NCBI GenBank assembly: GCA_963693305.1
Contig: OY855915.1
Span: 5,883,607-5,947,606 of the forward strand
DNA: 64,000 bases
DNA from: Meandrina meandrites
Lineage: Eukaryota > Cnidaria > Anthozoa > Scleractinia > Meandrinidae
Reading direction: 5' to 3'
In this document: in pieces, positions 20,967 to 32,374 of the stretch
Layout of the letters: each line of letters begins with the position of its first letter
Numbering within the stretch: position 1 is the first letter of the stretch
Notes under the pieces: model-generated
What the model saw: only the letters and a program-made list of their open reading frames with translations
What the model was told of the DNA's origin: nothing
Database searches by the model: none
Position numbers and translations under genes: made by a program

Positions 20967-23900
20967 CTGCCGGAAATGATGAGGATAAAACAAAACAACA
21001 TGAAGTTGACTTCAACATCTGTTAAAGCAGACTGAGCATTCACCTTATTGCTCAGACTGATGTACTGTCACAGAACACGGTCACAGAACAGTTCATAATG
21101 ATATTGCACCCCCCCCCCCCCACCCCAAAAAACAAACCTCTGCAAGTTGCTGTCACAACTTTAAATCATGTCATCTTATTCCCGCTCCCCCCCCCCCCCC
21201 CCCCCCGGAATGGGATGCTAGTCCATGGCAGGTTACCCCCCCTCCACCACTCACCCTGCATTTCTGTCAGGTTGCCCCCACAGAAGCTCCTTCAGTGGAG
21301 GAAGCCCCATCTTCCCACGCTCTGAGAGAGGGTTACCCCAATGAGAATTTTATACACCTGGGTGGAGAGAGGCACTGTGAGAGTAAAGGGCTTTGCCCAA
21401 GAACACAACACAATGACATCAAATATAATTTGTCTCTTTCGTTTATACCTTACATTAGTCTTTTCTAACTGCCCAGGAGTATTTTGCTTTGAGTTCTACG
21501 CGACGATTTCTTGTTGAGTTGACTTGATTTCTTTTCCCAGTCCTATTCAGTTCTAGAAAGGTCTAGAAAGATCGGTCGATCGCGCGCAACAGATCCCATC
21601 CACTCGCATGACGACATGAAGCGATGACATTATGTCATCGCTTAAAAATTAATGGCCTTCTGAGCGGGGGGCTTCTTTTGGGCACAGATAACTCTCATTT
21701 ATTGAACAAAGTTAAGCAAAAGCAGTGGCAGGCAGATCAATTATTTGTAAGCAGTTATTTGCTGATCACATGGTGGCACTTGGCCAATGCAAAGAAAGAG
21801 AAACATGCATTGAATGATAATAACTATTATCTTACCTCCCATATATTGCTTTTGTATTGCATCATTCATGAATCCGAGGGCAAACTCTGCAAGCCATTTG
21901 TGATTATCAGCATTGTCTTTGATATGACCTTCTTCGTCAAAGCCCTCGCACTTGCACCTGGTCAGGGGAAGCATATACAAGTCCGCGCATGTGCGGTTGG
22001 GTGGTATGACTGAGAATACCCCTGTTTGCAAATAATCCCGGGAGTTCATTTTCTCAGGGTCGTGCAAACTCATGAGTGCTTTGTGTACATCAAGCAACAT
22101 GAAGAGCCGCTTTTGATTGGTAACCAAGGCAGCTGCCCTTTCTGGGCCCAGCTTTTCTTTTACGCCATCTGGAACTATCATGAAGAAGGTTGGGTCAAAT
22201 AACTCTCTCCTACCCTCTTCAGTATAACTGAACGGAGTCATTTTGTGACCATGGTCAGAAAATATGATAGTGAGGGTGTTAGGAAAGCCTGCTAAATCAA
22301 CAAAGAACTTTGCCAAGTTTGCATCCATGTTGATCATCCGTCTTCCAGTCATTTCATGGCCGGTGTTGAAATGCATATATGACAGCAACGGCTTTGCTTT
22401 CTCATCATTTTCCAATGCAGTGTAAACCTTTGTTATGTAGTCCATGAAATACCAACTGAAGAACTGTCCATTGTAGCATACCTTTGCGGGGGAATCGTAG
22501 TGGTTTGTTCTGCCATACTTTTTCAGCACCGTACAGGAAAAATGTGTTAACCCATAGTGGTCGATTTTTTTACTGACCAACTTTTCTTGTAATTCCTTCC
22601 ACCTGAGGTGAAATGAAACGAAATGCTGATCTCTCAAATACATTTTAGCATCATTTTACCAACTACATCTACGTCATTAGGTAAAAAATACATTTAGGCC
22701 TATAAGTGGCCCATCAGGCTGTAGCTTCTGCCAGTTTCTGAAGCATTACCGGTAAGCAACTAGGAGCAGTTCTATTCCCCGTTGGATGGGATGCTAGTCC
22801 ATCACAGGGTTACCCCCCAGCATTATTTTGCCGGTACCCATTTATGCACCTGGGTGGAGGTAGGCACTATGAGAGTAATGTTTCTTGGCCAATACCATGG
22901 GTTGCCTCCTATAATACTGGACAACAATATAATTGTTTAGTGTCATAGGCACTCAATATGTGTAATGGGCTGCAGCTACCTTGCCCTTGGCTCTACATGC
23001 ATTGTCTGCCTTTTATGCCAGTGAGTGATGTGCATGGTGCTTTATTAAGCAAACTGCTACAGCTGACACCAATATGGCTACTAGCAAAAGTTTCTCAAAA
23101 AATGAGACACTGCATGTGCATGTTAGTCAGCTATGTCCAGCTGACTATGTAAGCTGGGATGTTTTGCTGTAGTGGTTTGTACATGTATGTCGGGTTTGCA
23201 CGTATTTGCTTCTTGATCTATCCTTTTTCTACAGATATTTAACAATTATCCTGCAAAATCGCGCGGTATATTGCCTGATACTTAGCCAACGAGGCCGTAG
23301 GCCGAGTTGGCTAAAATCAGACGATATTCCGCAAGATTGAGCAGGATAATTGTTTTATTATTCAACAAATTGTCAACGAAACGCTTTTTGTAGCGAGAAT
23401 AACAGTGGTTGTGCGGCGCTTTGCAAGATTTCGAACGAATCTTGGCGATCTACGTATATCACAGGATATCTGTTACAGATAACAATGGCTTTCTGACCAT
23501 ATATGGGCATCGCGCGAGCTTGTGTTGAATAATAACTTTAGTTAAGCATTTTAAGAGTTCCAACGGATACTAAGTTTGTGACTTCTACGCTTGTACATGT
23601 AAATCTGCATGATGAATTTATGAATAATTTTGGTGAAGTTGTTGGTATGGTAAAGAAATATCTTTTCATTTTAAGTGCAAGATTGTTAAATTTTGGTGAA
23701 AGCCTGCTTTGAGAGTTTAGTGTGGATGTGTTACATGTATTTCTGGATAAGCTTCCAATACCATTTTACTTTGGTGAGTACTACTGGTACATTCTGTTCT
23801 TCACATAACGATTTGTATGGAGTCCCTACTGTCACTAGCCCTACAGCTGCAGCATTGGACTCACCTTGATTTGAATTCTGAATCTGCACTAGGAACTGCT

Positions 23901-26900
23901 CTTCTTTGAATGTCTGTTAATGCACTTCCCCAAATATCATACCAACAGAGGTCCTCTTGAAAGAGGGTCTGGTAGCCCCACTTCTGGAAGGTCCCATACA
24001 ACACCTCTGTGCCTAAGGGAGCCTTTGTGTTCTCTCCTGAAGCACTGATTTCATTGTCGTCTGAATAAAACAAACCAAACAACAATATTAAAATTGCAAC
24101 ACGTGCTTCTGGGGTACACCTCCCATTCCTTGTGCAAGAAAGCACTCACTGCTCCTGGGAACGTCCAGATTCTGAGGCTTTTTTCAGGGCTATTGTTCAA
24201 AGCCACTCAATTTTGGCAATGCTACCAAGCGCCCTCATCACACAGTAACACAGAGGAGAGATATGGCATGGAGGCATGACAGCCCAAATAATGACTACAA
24301 AGTATGTACAGTCGGCTCACCTTTAAGAACACCAGAGAAGAATGGCCTCAAGTTCTCGAATGTTTGCTGGCCAATGCTCTGGTCAAGTTCAAAGTCCAGG
24401 GCGGTGGCCTTGATGTTGGGATCCTCCGTAATTGTGCGAAAAGCCTTCACAGCTCTCGGAAGAGAACGATAGAAATGTGGTCTCGATATCGAGTCAAGCA
24501 TAATCACATTTATATTAATAGCACTTCTGCTTTTGCCATCTTCAACTTTCTTGAATGTTGGGGGAAAGGAGAGCACTTGTGTATTACTTCCACATCTTAA
24601 GAACAGGAAGCTGAATCCCCTTTCCAGGTTTGTATTGATGGCCTCCTGCACTGCTGCAGTTATTGTGTCCTTTGGTAAAGATTTCCAGTCACTCACGGCT
24701 TTACCCAGTTCAGGATTGACAGATGCTATTTGAATGTCTGATGACCCACAAACCTTAACGTCACATGATAGTTTATTACCCTCCGACTTTGTTACTTGGA
24801 ATGAACAGATTTCTGGATAATGTGTCTCGTCACATTTTCGATCTTCAACACCCAGGTTTCCATAATGTTTTTTAATTTGCTCAGTACCAGATTTGTCTGG
24901 CCTAAAAGAGATTGAAGATGAATATTATTAATACAGGACATTGGGCAATATAGCATTCTAACGTGACATAGGGCAAAAAACTTTTTTCATTCTACGTATA
25001 CATTGGACAAGTGCCACTCAGATTTTGGTTGTCTGAAAGTGAAATGCGCTCATCCAAAAAAAAAATTAAAAATTAAACAATGAGTTTACACAATATTGCA
25101 TTTTTGTCACTTGAGGCCACAAACAAGATGGCGTTGTTGCCATTATACACCTTTCAAAATAATATGGAATGTGGATAATTATCAGTCTTCAACAAAACAG
25201 TGTCAAAAAACAGGTAAGTTATCATGATTAAAAAGAAACAGAAATTTGCAGAAAACAGGTTTAGTTTACAAAGTCCAGAGATGCTTGGGCAACTCAGAAC
25301 TCAGAACTTTCTTCTGGCAAATTATTCTACTTCTCCTGTGGGTCAAGTCCTTTTGGAATTCCACTTGTCCGAGATCAAAATGTGCTTCAGGGTTCATACA
25401 AAAACTTGCAACCATTTTTCCAGGACTTTCAAGGACCACCTACCAGGAATGTAATTTCACAGATGGTATATAAATGCACATTTCCAGTCCAAGCTAACAG
25501 GTTCCTAAGGCTTCAAGTGTTTGTTCCATCTCCTTCTCTACATTTTTAAATTCACTTGTCTTTTCTCTTTATTAGCTGCTTTTACACCTGTGTTTTACAG
25601 TGTTTGAAGTTGCTTTACACAGGAAAAGAATACCAAAGTCTATGCAAAGCAATTTGCTTTCAACCCCACCACATTTAAGTTGAAGAAAATTCAAGGACTT
25701 TTCAAGGAAAAATGAACTTCAAGGACTTTTCAAAGACTCCTCCTGGGCTAACTAAATAACTTAAATGGTTTACCTGTGAGGAATGCATTTTTTTTCTGAT
25801 GGTGACACTGAAGGTTCATTGCTACTAGAGGTATTCTGAATGATAACAGAAGTACTCTGAGTGATAACAGAACCATTCTGTACATCCTGACGGTGAAGAA
25901 CATGGTTACCATTATCTGAAAATCAAGTGATTTATTGTTATTTTTTTAAAAAAAAAAATATGAAAACAACAAAAAAGTACTGTCGAAATCCAAAAGTTAC
26001 AACACCTGAAAGTAGCACCGACCCTCTGAAATTGGCAATAAAATTTCAGTTATCCCTCAAGTCTCAAGAGTGATCAAAATCAAATTTCTCCTCACAATGA
26101 CAATACTTCATCAAGGGAAATGTTATAAATGAGAATTAACATTACCACCAAAGAGAAATTGCTTTCAATATTTATTGACCTTTTAGCAAATTTTCCCAAC
26201 TTATAATTAGCTATAAGAAAATGTATGGAGACCAGTCAGGAGAATTTGTTTGTGGATATTGAAGCTTAAGGGAGGTGACTCTTAAACTACTAATTTGTTG
26301 CTAAGGAAGGTTTCTACCTGTCATATTTTGGAAAGTAGACCTTGTACAGATAAGCTTTTTGCACAGGATTGTTCCATTAAGGATTCCTCTAAGAGTTTCA
26401 AGTCACTGCAATATTTAACAAGTCATGTGACCAGAACAGAAAAAAACTAAAATTCAAAGAGCGAATAAATTTGAAAATTAAAGTCAGCGCCAATTAACAG
26501 ATAAAGAACGTCCATATAATGCTTAATGTGATGTGATCTCTTTTACAGGGTTCGTACAAAAAATCGCAACCGTTTTTCCAGGACTTTTCAAGGACTTTTC
26601 AAGGACCAAATTGAATTTTCAAGGACTACCTACCATGAATGTAATTTCACAGATAGTATATAAAATGCACATTCCCAGTCCAAGCTAACAGGTTTCTAAG
26701 GCTTCAAGAGTTTTCTCCATCTCCATCTTTACATTTATTAGTTCACTTGCCTTTTCTCTTTATTAGCTGCTTTTACATCCGTATTTTACAGTGTTTGAAG
26801 TTGCTTTACACAGGAAAAGAATACCAAAGTCTATGCAAAGCAATTTGCTTTTGATCCCACTACATTTAAAGTGGAAGAAAATTCAAGGACTTTTCAAGGA

Positions 26901-27735
26901 CTTACACAGAAATTCAAGGACTTTTCAAGGAAAAATGGCATTCAAGGACTTTTCAAGGACTCACCCTGAAATTCAAGGACTTTTCAAGACTGTGCGAACC
27001 CTGTTTTATGAATTTGCATTATCATTTAAGTTATGGCATGATAAAAGACTTTTACAGACTTTCTTCAGTATCATTTCCTTTTATCGTGTGAACAGTAATT
27101 GCATGATTAGGTCAGATTTTAAAGATAACTACGTTATCTACTTTAAATACAGTCTTCAGCAATCCCTTAGCAACTACTCTGGATCTGAAGTTAAGAGTCC
27201 CCCCCTTAAAAATGTCATTAGCAAATCCTGAATGTAATGGCCCTCCAAAAGTACCATCCTGGAGGAATGTATTCCCATAAATTTCTTTAAATGTTCAGCG
27301 GATGAATGATGTCCAAGTCATGCAAAATAATGCTGCAAGTTTGTTCCTCGATCTTCCAGCTCGAGCCTTGGAAACCCTGGCCCTGGAGCTGCTAAAGTGG
27401 CAACAATTAAACTTAAGGTGCCTTTATCACCATAGTCTTATCATTTTTAGAGTTACTAATCATAAATGGTGACATTGACTAATTCCATTTTGGCCTCAAG
27501 AAGAACTCCCAGACTCATGAACATTTTACTCCCTGATGTCCCTAAGTATGTGAGCAGTTCCAAGGAGGACGGTCTTCTGTAGCTCTGTTATTCTAATATT
27601 GCCTGGGATCTTGCTGATGTAGTTTTCTGTTCCCTTCTTGACAAGCCCAAAAGCTCCAATGATCACTGGGACAGTTGTTGTTTTCATTCCCCACATTTTC
27701 TCGATTTCAATCTCAAGATCTTTGTACTTTGTGAG

Positions 27736-27783
<48 letters not shown>

Positions 27784-27804
27784 ATTATTGTTATTATTAT
27801 TATA

Positions 27805-27864
<60 letters not shown>

Positions 27865-28202
27865 GGCGGTGGCATACAAGGACACATTGCTAAGGGGTTG
27901 TTCATGATTGTTTCCATGCTGCACAAACCAAGAAACATTTTGTTGCAGAAACAAAATGTTTCTGTCTGCAGCATACAGCTGGGGGCGCTGACAAACATTT
28001 TCAATTTTTCACGTTCTTGTCAGAGAAAATGCATACTCGACACTTTGTTAAACACAAGAGCAAACAAGCCTGTAGCTTCAAAATTCAAACAGTCTTGTAT
28101 GTACATACCAAAATACTCTTTAACTATAGGAACTAAAGGCACAAACTGCAACTGTATAGCAATTCCAAGAACCAACAACACTACTATGAAGGCCAGAAAA
28201 AT
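20281..28202 (-). CDS. DUF229-type membrane-anchored sulfatase-like protein, six exons
   Basis: Exons in transcript order: 28202-28109, 25915-25774, 24901-24321, 24060-23865, 22602-21836, 20966-20281. All boundaries are GT-AG and every phase fits (0/1, 1/2, 2/1, 1/2, 2/1, 1/stop), giving 821 codons. The first exon starts in phase 0 with a hydrophobic signal-anchor, so the start Met lies in an upstream exon not identified. The protein has a lumenal Ser/Thr-rich stem, then a family core with MLDSISRPHFYRSLP in exon 3 and FSDHGHK in exon 5, typical of the alkaline-phosphatase/sulfatase fold of DUF229 (PF02995). In true sulfatases a Cys or Ser of the C/S-x-P-x-R motif is the nucleophile; here the matching site reads DSISR, so the substrate is uncertain. 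Expected place: ER/Golgi lumen or cell surface. It lies between sulfotransferase copies 2 and 3. Confidence 0.85.
21100..21420 (-). repeat. C-rich tract and SINE fragment within an intron
   Basis: Poly-C runs at 21109-21121 and 21187-21206 flank sequence matching the reverse of the SINE tail: GGGATGCTAGTCCATGG, then at 21340-21415 TATACACCTGGGTGGAGAG and GCCCAAGAACACAAC. Lies in the intron between 20967 and 21835 of the DUF229-type gene. Confidence 0.6.
21836..22602 (-). CDS. DUF229-type gene, exon with metal-site SDHG
   Basis: 767 bp, acceptor TTTCACCTCAG, donor GGGAG/GTAAGATA. Encodes FMDYITKVY, then YMHFNTGHEM, LTIIFSDHGHKM (conserved Asp-His metal ligands of the superfamily), ELFDPTFFMIVPDGV and LFMLLDVHKAL. 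The cysteines near the end (RCKCEGFD) lead into the C-terminal domain. Confidence 0.85.
22766..22900 (-). mobile_element. SINE fragment (reverse)
   Basis: GGATGGGATGCTAGTCCATC, ACCCCCCAGCA, TTGCCGGTACCCATTTAT and ACCTGGGTGGAGGTAGGCAC are the reverse complement of the SINE tail at 14340-14430. The tRNA-like head is missing. Confidence 0.7.
23241..23354. repeat. Hairpin element in intron, ~114 bp
   Basis: AACAATTATCCTGC and GCAGGATAATTGTT are perfect inverted ends. The interior adds GCCTGATACTTAGCCAAC against GTTGGCTAAAATCAGAC-type pairing around a central GAGGCCGTAGGCC. A MITE-like hairpin without coding. Confidence 0.65.
23865..24060 (-). CDS. DUF229-type gene, middle exon
   Basis: 196 bp, acceptor TGTTTTATTCAG, donor TCAAG/GTGAGTCC. 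Encodes NTKAPLGTEVLYGTFQKWGY then QTLFQEDLCWYDIWGSAL, matching the DUF229 segment in which a W..GY..L..ED..W pattern is usual. Confidence 0.8.
24321..24901 (-). CDS. DUF229-type gene, core exon with DSISR site
   Basis: 581 bp, acceptor CTCTTTTAG, donor CTTAAAG/GTGAGCC. Encodes KHYGNLGVEDRKCDE with a cysteine-rich start (EICSF, SCDVKVCGSS), then GFSFLFLRC and the diagnostic INVIMLDSISRPHFYRSLP. In this superfamily the Asp after the hydrophobic strand binds metal and the following Ser or Cys position is the nucleophile site. Confidence 0.85.
25388..25745 (+). mobile_element. CAGGGTTCG-type element, copy 1 (3' end lost)
   Basis: Starts CAGGGTTCATACAAAAACT and shares TTTTTCCAGGACTTTC, GAATGTAATTTCACAGATGG, CCAGTCCAAGCTAACAGG and repeated TTCAAGGACTTTTCAAGGA with the complete copy at 26546-27003. 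The right TIR is truncated near 25740. Lies in the intron upstream of exon 24901. Confidence 0.7.
25774..25915 (-). CDS. DUF229-type gene, Ser/Thr-rich stem exon
   Basis: 142 bp between acceptor TTTTCAG and donor CACAG/GTAAACC. Encodes a polar stem with the near-repeat SVITQST / SVIIQNT, which comes from a short internal DNA repeat (CTGTTATCA..CAGA), and ends EKKCIPH. Low conservation is expected here; the phase is consistent on both sides. Confidence 0.75.
26546..27003 (+). mobile_element. CAGGGTTCG-type element, copy 2, 5-bp TSD TTTTA
   Basis: Complete 458-bp element: left CAGGGTTCGTAC, right GTGCGAACCCTG, with TTTTA directly on both sides (26541-26545, 27004-27008). Several TTCAAGGACTTTTCAAGGAC repeats lie inside both ends. 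Non-coding. The CAGGG end and 5-bp TSD are shared with 13045-13763 and 43563-44230, suggesting one hAT-type mobilising system. Confidence 0.8.
27295..27480 (+). pseudogene. LINE reverse transcriptase C-terminal remnant
   Basis: Plus-strand conceptual frame VQRMNDVQVMQNNAASLFLD continuing LPARALETLALELLKWQQLN resembles the region after the RT domain of jockey/CR1-type LINEs (LQxLQNxAxRxIL..). Short and decayed. Confidence 0.5.
27526..27735 (-). pseudogene. LINE-derived fragment (KYKDLEIEIEKMWGMK block)
   Basis: The minus-strand frame encodes KYKDLEIEIEKMWGMKTTTV, PVIIGAFGLVKKGTENYI and LLGTAHILRDI. This C-terminal block recurs in animal non-LTR retrotransposons. It abuts the ATT microsatellite at 27737, which is not part of the coding sequence although it can be read as poly-Asn. 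Confidence 0.65.
27737..27864. repeat. (ATT)n microsatellite
   Basis: About 40 ATT units with occasional ATA interruptions. Lies in the first sequenced intron of the DUF229-type gene. Likely length-polymorphic. Confidence 0.95.
28109..28202 (-). CDS. DUF229-type gene, signal-anchor exon
   Basis: Acceptor TATTTCTTACAG, donor TTTG/GTATGTAC, phase 0 to 1. Encodes IFLAFIVVLLVLGIAI then LQFVPLVPIVKEYF: a single ~17-residue hydrophobic segment fit for a type II membrane anchor. The codon split at its end (G + AT) gives Asp with the next exon. Confidence 0.75.
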
Positions 28203-28370
28203 CTGTAAGAAATATAAAAACAACCTTTACATTAAACTGCAATCTTGTACCTTGTGTGTGTCTTCATTCCATACTATGCAAGCTTGATGAAACAGGCGAC
28301 TCTCAAAAGTTCTGTTGCAGGATCGATTTTGATTGGTTTTAAAACAAAAAAGGCCGAAAGTAAAACACTC

Positions 28371-28581
28371 AACCCTCCAAGTTAAGACCATTTTAGTCGC
28401 CATGGCAACTAAAATTTTGGAGCTCAGGCGACTAAATTGGAACCGAAGTCGCCACCCTGGCGACTAAAAAGGAGAAGAATAATTGAAAGCGTGAGCTTAA
28501 CTTAGCGACTAAAAGTTTTCACTGGCGACCAAACTTGAGCAGTTGGTGGCCAAATGGCCATATAAAATAAACTTAGAGGGT
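28371..28581 (+). mobile_element. ACCCTCCAAGTT-type MITE, copy 1
   Basis: Starts AACCCTCCAAGTTAAGACC and ends ACTTAGAGGGT; the interior is rich in GGCGACTAAAA and its inverse TTAGTCGCC. Same family as 30345-30556 in opposite orientation. Flanks AAACACTC and CGACACTA share five of eight positions, consistent with a worn 8-bp TSD. Confidence 0.7.
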
Positions 28582-30344
28582 CGACACTAAAGGAGTTCAT
28601 TGAGCCATGCTTTTGAAAGCTAGGCATGTGCAATTTAACCAGAAGTCCAATATTTTTGGACTTCAAATCGGACCTTTCCAGGGTCGCTTGTTTCCCTACT
28701 GGCCACTGGTCAAGAGGAATGAAGACCCTGGGGACGTACGAGGTTCTGTCACAGGGATTTAGCAGATTTTTGGTCTAAACTGTTCTGGAATTAATGGTAG
28801 GCAACTTAACACATGGAAAACATTATCTTTGAATATCTAAAGGAAGATATAACCTTAATTTGTGGATAGAAATCAAACTACGGCTATAAATATCAATTTT
28901 TTTGGAGATGTGTGGAAACAACTTGAAAAGTTTAGCCTCAACTTTTCAAGTTGTAATACATTTCCATTGTGGCCATCTGCAGCTAAAGACACTTGTTAAC
29001 AGTTTCAGTGCTCTAATATAGCAATTGTCAATAAAAATGGACCATTATTTTTTGGTTTCCTTCGACACAAATTTAAATTTGGCTGTTCAAAAAATTAATC
29101 TGTTAAAATCTGTGACAAAGCCCCTTTAAACTGTTAACCATAAAATGGGGGTCTGACATATAAGGCTGCAGGAACTGCTGTTGATTATTTTAAATGCATA
29201 TGTTCACTATCGTTATTTAAATAAAGTTGACAAGCCTTCTGATAAGCAAACTCTGTACAAATGAAAGATTGGCACAAAGGGAAAATCTGGCCATACTATT
29301 ACCCAATCAACAGCACACAGTATAATTATTATCTCACGAAGCTCATGAAGCGATATAATAAATATTTTTACAACTTACCAAACGCCTCCCAAATCGAGGT
29401 GCAGCCATTCCAAACCAGGTGGATAGATACAAGAGCTGAAGGGAAAGTAACTTGATAATCAGCTCCCTTTAAAACCATTTTTAAATAAAACAGTGCAATT
29501 TTGAATAAGCAAAACTTTCACTTGCAAGCGTAAGACAGATCGTTGCACTGCAACAATCTGTTCTATGTCGAAGAAGAGTGTCTAATCAAAAGTATCAAGA
29601 AGAAATCTGCTAGGACTTCAAGTATTTATTGGACAAAGTTATGTACCAAAATTATTTTCATCTTATTGCAAGCTTTTGTGTTACTGCTTTAAATATCTCA
29701 TCAAAAGGAATCTTTTCTAACTTTCGCGCGGCCTGTTTTTTTTTGCTCCACTCTCGACGGACTATGAGAAAAAAAGGGACTGCTCATAGTCTATACCTGA
29801 AAAAGCAAGATAGACCTATCATGCCCACTCAGGATTGCCCATGATTTTCCCACAAAAAAATACTTGGCCAAATCCTGCCATCTCAACCTTACACTTGGTC
29901 GATAACAGAGGGAAATTTAAAGCATTAAAGTAAATAAAAGAGAAATTACAGCTGGAAGATCAGTGTGTCTTATTGCTGGCAAACAGTTTTGATCTTGAAA
30001 TTGCCTCCAACACTATTTTCCTGCGAGCTTTGGTGTACCACACTAGCTACAGGACATTTATCCTGATTGGCGGATAAGGCGATAACCAGAAGACCACTTC
30101 CAGGGGGAGTTTCATGTTGACTCAACTTTCTAAGTTGCATTTCTCTACTAAAATTCTAAATGAATTTTGCCATCTTTAAGCAGATAAATAACATGAGAAT
30201 AATTAACAAAGGGTGGAATCTGCTCAAGTCAAACAATTTTTTGGAAAGCTATTTAACCTACGGTAAATATTCACGGACACTCTTTTGTAGGAAAACACCT
30301 ACTGAGGGGCATGCAGTCACTCCATTTGCAATTAAGGTTACACA
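28582..30344. other. Gene-free stretch upstream of the signal-anchor exon
   Basis: Expected to contain the missing first exon(s) and promoter of the DUF229-type gene, but no phase-0 coding exon with an ATG and donor could be picked. AT-rich; no TSD-bounded element recognised. Confidence 0.4.
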
Positions 30345-30556
30345 ACCCTCCAAGTTTATCTTTTTCCTCAGTGGCCATTTGGCCACTGACTGTTCAAGTT
30401 TGGTCACCAGTGAAAAATTTTAGTCGCTAAATTAAGCTCGTGCTTCCAATCCTTCTCAATTTTAGTCGCCAGGCTGGCGACTTCTGTTCTAATTTATTCG
30501 CCAGTTCCAAACTTTTAGTCGCCATGGCGACTAAAATGGTCTTAACTTGGAGGGTT
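30345..30556 (-). mobile_element. ACCCTCCAAG-type MITE, copy 2, TSD GTTACACA
   Basis: The 212-bp element begins ACCCTCCAAGTTTATC and ends AACTTGGAGGGTT. GTTACACA stands on both sides (30337-30344, 30557-30564). It contains mirrored TAGTCGCCATGGCGACTAAA palindromes. An 8-bp TSD fits hAT or P-type transposition. Confidence 0.8.
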
Positions 30557-32227
30557 GTTACACAATACCTTTGAGGGTGTCCTTTGGAAAAAAATTCGTA
30601 TGCACGCTGTTTTAAAGTAAACTACCACAAACTATATATCAATAGAAAGGTAAAGAACTGTAGAATATGAAAAACATATCTGCCGTTCGGTAGAGCCATT
30701 ATTCAGAAGAAAGAAGCAGATAAACCGAAAACGACCCAGTGTCATTCCGCTGAATAAATCGGGTGTCAAACACAACCACTACTTCAAAAGTACTGCACAA
30801 TGTTAATCAGCAAGTATCAATCTCTCAAAGTGTGTCAGGATTTTTCTTAATTCTTATTGGTTATCTTTTTATAGCCCCGATAAGTTTAAGAATCCCTATT
30901 ATTTGCCTACCCTGTTGCGTTTGAACCCATCACAAGAAAAGTATCCAAAATAGTGGAAAAAATGGCCCGGTTTCCGAGATCTTGCCTCACTCCTATTTCC
31001 TTTGTAAAAATTGCGATGTGTTCATATGAGAAGGTAGACCAGACCGGTTACCGAGATCTTGGTTTCTACAAACGAGATCTCGGCAACTGGGATGAAAATT
31101 TTCCCATATGAAAACTCCAGCCCAGTTACCGCGACGAAAATGTTTTTGACAAATCAGCTTCGCTTTCGAAACTGGGTGGCCAAAATGGCATAATTTGCCA
31201 TGTATGCATTTCCACTTACTGGGCACATATGAAGAGGACCTTAGAAGCTAGCGATTAAAAGAACATCTAAATTATAAACGCAACCGCAAACTTAAAAAAA
31301 ATTGGAATAATTCTGAAATATCACAGTCTTCCCTTGCTTTGCTGTCCCGTCGGCCGGCGGTCTCTTCAATTTCCTTTGTAATATGAGTATCATAATTCCA
31401 ATCGTCTTTTGTGATTTTCGGCGTTTTACTTCACTTTTAAAACAAGCCCAAAAGTCGAAAGCGATCCAAGTTAACAGTATTATTCTAAGAGGACAGACCA
31501 CGAACACAATAGTAGCTCCTGCAAATATCTAGTTGCCGTTTACCGTTCCTAAAATGCGTTCATCTCTAAAATTGGTTTCCGCGAGGTTTCGGCTGCATTA
31601 AATCCTACACCAATTGCAGAACATTTTAGGAGCCACCCACGATGTGAGCACAGTTACTACACAAAAACATAACAAGGAAAATAACGCAAAATAAACTTAA
31701 ATCGTTAAATTAAGTTACGTTAAATTATAAAGCTGAATACTGGCAATTTTGAAGCATATTACTTCATGCATAATTAACATGGTTTTGGTTTTGTCGACTC
31801 GTTCTGTTCTATCACTATATTTTAAAAGATGAATCTTCATAACACGTTAGCGAAACGACCAACAGTTCGTTAGCGAACCGATCTCAGACGTAGGCGAATC
31901 GACCTAATACGTTAACTATCGAACTGGTCGTTACACCGGTAAACCCTGAGAAAGATGTCGAGTTGCGCATACACGTAGGCATACAGCATTAAGTCTTAAG
32001 TTTTTAATACAAGCTAAAAAAAGCTTATGCGTTGTTCCAATACAACGCCAATATCAAGGCAAATTTAAATACTTACAGAACGCTCCTGGTATGGTACAGC
32101 AAGTTTCGATTCGAGATTACCACTCCAATTATACTGAAATGATTCAAGCACAACTCACTTTCGAAAAAAAATTGACACGTTACACGAAGAACATGCTACA
32201 TCGTTGTCAAAGGGTCATGGGTAACTT
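30557..32227. other. Gene-free stretch
   Basis: No convincing ORF. GAGATCTTG/CAAGATCTCG-type inverted motifs at about 30976-31085 suggest an old small TIR element. A promoter for the minus-strand DUF229-type gene could lie here; nothing in the sequence proves it. Confidence 0.35.
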
Positions 32228-32374
32228 AGCCTGCGTAGCTGGCGCATAAAGGGGGAGGGGGAGGGGGGGGGGGGGGGGTGATGGGAAATCGGGAGAAAAA
32301 AAGAGCGGGCTTTTTTTTCTCCCGATTTCCCACCCCCCCTCCCCCTCCCCCTTTATGCGCCAGCTACGCAGGCT
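32228..32374. mobile_element. Palindromic MITE, 147 bp (AGCCTGCGTAGCTGGCGC ends)
   Basis: Near-perfect inverted repeat: AGCCTGCGTAGCTGGCGC and GCGCCAGCTACGCAGGCT at the ends, then purine-rich GGGGGAGGGGG runs opposite pyrimidine runs, then GGGAAATCGGGAGAAAAAA against TTTTTCTCCCGATTTCCC. The loop is only ~8 nt. No TSD is clear. Confidence 0.75.

Noticed and set aside
27684..27954. Poly-Asn / poly-Ile protein
   Set aside because: It is a translation of the ATT microsatellite with a LINE fragment on one side.
29261..29455. 64-codon ORF on the plus strand as a gene
   Set aside because: Tyr/Lys/Asn-rich composition follows AT-rich DNA; no homologue recognised and no splice signals.
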